DNA of 64,000 bases from Corynebacterium stationis (GTDB lineage: Bacteria > Actinomycetota > Actinomycetes > Mycobacteriales > Mycobacteriaceae), in assembly GCF_001941345.1 (NCBI RefSeq), contig NZ_CP009251.1, forward strand, positions 1,302,001 through 1,366,000, in the 5' to 3' direction. The position numbers and the translations under genes were made by a program. The notes beneath the pieces were generated by a model that made no database searches, was not told the origin of the DNA, and saw nothing but the letters and a program-made list of their open reading frames with translations. This document shows, piece by piece, positions 61,015 through 64,000 of the stretch (position 1 is its first letter; each line of letters begins with the position of its first letter).

Positions 61015-61890
61015 CTACGCCACAGTATTATCGGAACTTAGATTAGCGCGTTTAGCTTCCTCAATGAGTGCGACAAGCCGACTGCGCATCGGCTTTGCGC
61101 GGTCTGCCAGGGCGCGTTGGCGCCGCACATATTCAGCCTTACCTTCGGTAGTTTCAATCGCAACTACCGAAAACCCTAGCTCACGGCAGTCGTAGGGGGA
61201 AGCCTCCATGTCTAGAATGCGCGCATCGACAGCTAGTTCTAGCGCGTCTAGAAAAAGCTCGCCAGGCACTAAGGGGCCCATCTTCCATGCCCATTTGTAC
61301 AAGTCCATTGTGGCGTGCACACAGCCAGCTTGTTCGACGCGAACTTGGTCTTCGCGGTGCAAGACTGTGAGGTTCAAGGGGCGCGCGGGTGGGGTAAAGA
61401 AGCGGAAAGCATCATAATGGGAGCAACGAATGCGGTGGGTTTCCACCACTTCATCGGTCCCAGCTTGACCCAGTCGCAGCGGTAAATCGTGGCGAGCATC
61501 CCCAGACTTATACAACATCGCCCACTCGTGCAGCCCGAAACATTCAAATCGGGAAGGATTCGCAGCAGAGTTCTCCATCAGCGTGCGGATGTGTTCCATC
61601 GAGTCGCCGCGACGCGCCCAGAAGGCCGGGATATCCAGCGCAACCCCATTGTCATCGACAACGTAGTCGCGCCAGGTGGCATGCGGTGCTTCAACCGCTC
61701 CTAGCAGCTTAACTCCGACGCCGGGATGCCATTGCCGCAGGTGCTTGGGGCGCACAGGGTAGTAGTTGAATAAAAAGTCGTACACGGGGTGCTTTTCACC
61801 GGGATGCCGATAAGCAGCAAGCAACTCATCCGCGCGGTGTTGGTGCGCCTGCATGCGCGCACCCCATTCGGAAGGGTCGAGGAAAATCAT
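61015..61890 (-). CDS. Conserved actinobacterial protein, often labelled 3-methyladenine DNA glycosylase
   Basis: The 291-residue protein has conserved blocks 'EKHPVYDFLFNYYPVRPKHLRQWHPG', 'CFGLHEWAMLYKSG', 'THRIRCSHYDAFRFFTPPARPLN' and 'GCVHATMDLYKWAWKMGPL'. It belongs to a family commonly annotated as 3-methyladenine DNA glycosylase in actinobacteria, but I see no helix-hairpin-helix motif, so that name is doubtful. It begins 2 bp after the stop of the DEAD-box helicase gene and is probably translated with it. Confidence 0.72.
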   Translation of the reverse strand: MIFLDPSEWGARMQAHQHRADELLAAYRHPGEKHPVYDFLFNYYPVRPKHLRQWHPGVGVKLLGAVEAPHATWRDYVVDDNGVALDIPAFWARRGDSMEHIRTLMENSAANPSRFECFGLHEWAMLYKSGDARHDLPLRLGQAGTDEVVETHRIRCSHYDAFRFFTPPARPLNLTVLHREDQVRVEQAGCVHATMDLYKWAWKMGPLVPGELFLDALELAVDARILDMEASPYDCRELGFSVVAIETTEGKAEYVRRQRALADRAKPMRSRLVALIEEAKRANLSSDNTVA

Positions 61891-61892
61891 AT

Positions 61893-63257
61893 TTATTGTG
61901 AGCGACGTCGGGAGTTGGTAGAGCGGGAAGGCTTATTGCTTGTCGATGCACCCCTGCCGCGCTTTTGACCGTTTCGCGAGGACGAGCTGCGCTTGTTGGC
62001 TTGAGTCTGTCTGGTCTGCTTATTCGGCGCTGCCGGCTTTTTAGCAGGCTGCGCCCCGGGTTCAGGAACTGGAATTCCAGTAGCCGCTTGGGCTCCGGTG
62101 ATTTGTGCCAGGGTGCGGTTATACGCGGGGCTGGCGTCGGTGGAGATATCGACGGTTTGAGCATCCACGCCAGCTTTATCGATGAGTTTTGCTACTTCAT
62201 CGCGTTGTTCATTCATTACCAAGGTGACAACGGTGCCTGATTCGCCGGCGCGCGCGGTCCGTCCCGCGCGGTGCAAATACGCCTTGTGTTCGGCAGGCGG
62301 ATCGACGTGGACAACCAAGGACACATCGTGCACGTCGATGCCACGGGCGGCAATATCGGTGGCAACCAGTACGGATACGCTGCCATCGGCGAATCCCTGC
62401 AAAGTGGTGCTGCGAGTGTTTTGTCCCTTATCGCCGTGCAGACCCATAGCGGAAATGCCAGCGCGTCGAAGCTTTTTCGCTTGTCGGTCCACGCCGTGCT
62501 TAGTGCGCATGAACATGATGGTCTTGCCATCGCGAGCACCGATGCGGATGACTACCTTATTGCGATCCTCGCGCTCGCCGACATAAAAGAGATAGTGCTT
62601 CATTGTATCGACCGCAGCTTGAACAGGCGCGGTGGAATGCGTGACGGGGTTATGCATGAAGCGGTCAACTAACTTGTTGACATCGCCATCCAAGGTGGCA
62701 GAAAACAGCAGGCGCTGCGCATCACGTGGGGTGAGGTCTAAAAGCTTCTTGACCTGCGGCAAGAAGCCCATATCTGCCATTTGGTCGGCTTCATCGAGGG
62801 CGGTGAGGCGAACATCGGAAAGCGAAAGCTTCTTCTGATTGACCAGGTCCTGTGCGCGGCCAGGAGTGGCCACCAAAATATCCACCGGGCGCGCCAGCTG
62901 GCGAATATGATGGTTGATGTTGACGCCACCGACCACCGCGAGAACGCGCAGTCCCATGGAGTTGGCAGGTTCATCGAGGCGTTCTTGAATCTGGATGGCC
63001 AATTCGCGCGTCGGTGCGAGAATCAAGGCGCGGGGGCGAGCTGGCTTGGATGCTCCGGAGCCGGCGAGGCGGGCAATGATCGGCAAACCAAAGGTAAAAG
63101 TCTTGCCAGAACCAGTGGGTCCGCGGCCGAGGATGTCCTTTCCGGCTAAGGCATCAGGAAGCGCCGCCTCCTGGATGGGAAACGGCGAGGTGATCCCTTG
63201 CTTTGAAAGGACGGAAACAATGGGTCGGGGCAAGCCGAGATCGGCAAAAGTAGTCAT
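61893..63257 (-). CDS. DEAD-box RNA helicase
   Basis: The 454-residue protein has all core motifs: 'GITSPFPIQEAALPDALAGKD' (Q motif), Walker A 'GPTGSGKTF', 'PTRELAIQI', 'DEADQMADMGF', 'SATLDG', 'ATDIAARGIDV' and 'HRAGRTAR'. In place of the D-E-A-D signature it has D-E-A-D in 'LDEADQM', so activity is expected. The C-terminal 75 residues are basic and rich in Ser, Arg, Lys and Pro, typical of RNA-binding tails. TAAACT lies 8 nt before the ATG, suggesting a leaderless mRNA. Confidence 0.93.
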   Translation of the reverse strand: MTTFADLGLPRPIVSVLSKQGITSPFPIQEAALPDALAGKDILGRGPTGSGKTFTFGLPIIARLAGSGASKPARPRALILAPTRELAIQIQERLDEPANSMGLRVLAVVGGVNINHHIRQLARPVDILVATPGRAQDLVNQKKLSLSDVRLTALDEADQMADMGFLPQVKKLLDLTPRDAQRLLFSATLDGDVNKLVDRFMHNPVTHSTAPVQAAVDTMKHYLFYVGEREDRNKVVIRIGARDGKTIMFMRTKHGVDRQAKKLRRAGISAMGLHGDKGQNTRSTTLQGFADGSVSVLVATDIAARGIDVHDVSLVVHVDPPAEHKAYLHRAGRTARAGESGTVVTLVMNEQRDEVAKLIDKAGVDAQTVDISTDASPAYNRTLAQITGAQAATGIPVPEPGAQPAKKPAAPNKQTRQTQANKRSSSSRNGQKRGRGASTSNKPSRSTNSRRRSQ

Positions 63258-63292
63258 TGCCCATCAGTTTAGCCGCCGGTATTGCTTAAAAG

Positions 63293-64000
63293 TTAATTCA
63301 TCTGGGTAAGTGAGCGGTCCGCAGACCACTCGATGTGGAAAGTGCCTTCCTTATCGACGCGCTTGAAGGTGTGCGCACCGAAGAAATCACGCTGTCCCTG
63401 GACCAGAGCGGCTGGCAGGCGCTGTGCACGCAGGGAATCGTAGTAGGAGAGCGAGGACGCAAATACAGGTGCTGGCAAACCTAGTTGGGTAGCGGCGATG
63501 ACAACGCGACGCCATGGATCGATGAGATCGGAAAGCTCACCCTTGAAGTAAGGATCCAAAATCAAAGCCGGCAGCTGCGGATTGGTGTCATAAGCTTCGC
63601 GAATACGATCCAGGAATTTCGCACGGATGATGCAGCCGCCGCGCCAAATGGTCGCGAGATCGCGTGGGTCAACATCCCAGTTGTGCTCGTCAGAACCAGC
63701 CTTGATGAGGTCAAAGCCCTGGGAGTAAGCAATCAGCTTGGAAGCATAAAGTGCGCGGCGGACGTCTTCGACAAAGTCCTCGCGGGTAGTACCCAGCGCA
63801 TCGAAATCAACAGCGGAACCTGCTGGTAATTCGCCTTCCTGCGCAGCCTGGCGCTGGTTAGCAGAAGAAGACAAAGCACGCGCAAAGACAGCTTCAACGA
63901 TTGCGGTGATCGGGATACCGAATTCTAGACCGCTAATGCCCGTCCATCGGCCGGTGCCTTTTTGGCCCGCAGCGTCTAAGATGACATCGACAAGCGGCTT
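63293..64000 (-). CDS. gnd: 6-phosphogluconate dehydrogenase, decarboxylating (partial, C-terminal part)
   Basis: The frame is open to the window edge; the N-terminal part lies beyond 64000. The visible 235 residues belong to the helical C-terminal domain: 'DAAGQKGTGRWTGI', 'GIPITAIVEAVFAR', 'ASKLIAYSQGFDLI', 'LATIWRGGCIIRAKFLDRI', 'LPAALVQGQRDFFGAHTF' and 'RVDKEGTFHIEWS'. The enzyme oxidatively decarboxylates 6-phosphogluconate to ribulose 5-phosphate in the pentose phosphate pathway. It lies 35 bp upstream of the DEAD-box gene on the same strand. Confidence 0.96.
   Translation of the reverse strand, partial: KPLVDVILDAAGQKGTGRWTGISGLEFGIPITAIVEAVFARALSSSANQRQAAQEGELPAGSAVDFDALGTTREDFVEDVRRALYASKLIAYSQGFDLIKAGSDEHNWDVDPRDLATIWRGGCIIRAKFLDRIREAYDTNPQLPALILDPYFKGELSDLIDPWRRVVIAATQLGLPAPVFASSLSYYDSLRAQRLPAALVQGQRDFFGAHTFKRVDKEGTFHIEWSADRSLTQMN

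Noticed and set aside
1..64000. CRISPR arrays, insertion sequences, prophage genes, rRNA
   Set aside because: No regularly spaced repeats, transposase or integrase motifs, phage structural genes or rRNA sequence were found on reading both strands.

Overview
The window is chromosomal DNA from an actinobacterium that is very probably a Corynebacterium. The main evidence is gene order: secA2, odhI (FHA domain, with the ETTS phosphosite), the MerR regulator ftsR, a DUF151 nuclease and a second MerR gene lie in the arrangement shared by corynebacteria and, as garA-Rv1828-Rv1829-Rv1830, by mycobacteria. The hisS/aspS/rarA/alaS/ruvX/mltG/aro/efp/nusB block, the CE1758/CE1759-type flavin enzyme pair, frequent GTG starts and many leaderless promoters agree with this. 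The species cannot be fixed from the sequence. I see no insertion sequence, prophage, CRISPR array or rRNA operon.

Layout. 1-3.6 kb: end of a surface protein, a DUF421 membrane protein, a small repeat-rich secreted protein, a membrane-anchored cyclophilin and thiol peroxidase. 3.7-5.6 kb: metallo-beta-lactamase-fold hydrolase and hisS. 5.7-11.1 kb (minus strand): serine dehydratase, FMN reductase plus luciferase-like monooxygenase, a HEPN-like/CBS protein and a zinc metallopeptidase. 11.2-28.3 kb (plus strand): a long housekeeping run with aspS, an APH-fold kinase, rarA, alaS, ruvX, mltG, aroE, a small A24 prepilin peptidase, aroC-aroK-aroB-aroQ, pepQ, efp and nusB. It supplies translation enzymes, replication-fork repair, peptidoglycan processing and most of the shikimate pathway.

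28.4-40.5 kb is more variable: a PPK2 kinase, two overlapping YbjN-like genes, a methyltransferase, a two-gene ABC exporter with complementary degenerate ATPase domains, a PHB-depolymerase-like lipoprotein, a serine/threonine-type transporter overlapping an orphan DNA methyltransferase, a lone MT0933-type antitoxin, tRNA-Pro(GGG), a YchJ-like protein and a hydrolase-OsmC fusion that has lost the OsmC cysteines. 40.6-46.0 kb is the conserved secA2-odhI-ftsR-DUF151-merR block.

46.0-58.2 kb looks accessory. It holds an unrecognised 1128-residue protein, then a divergent locus: an FAD/NAD(P)-binding protein one way, and the other way a peptide-type ABC importer (lipoprotein, two permeases, double ATPase) plus a protein fusing two carboxymuconolactone-decarboxylase-like domains. 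The intergenic region carries a perfect match to the McbR operator (TAGAC-N6-GTCTA), which points to sulfur metabolism. 58.2-64 kb returns to ordinary genes: a DUF222/HNH protein, a vWA-like membrane protein, a putative DNA glycosylase-like protein, a DEAD-box helicase and the C-terminal part of 6-phosphogluconate dehydrogenase.

The observations I rate highest are the split-function ABC exporter, the McbR-boxed FAD/ABC/CMD locus, the 1128-residue orphan, the transporter-coupled orphan methyltransferase, the HEPN-like/CBS fusion and the cysteine-less OsmC domain.
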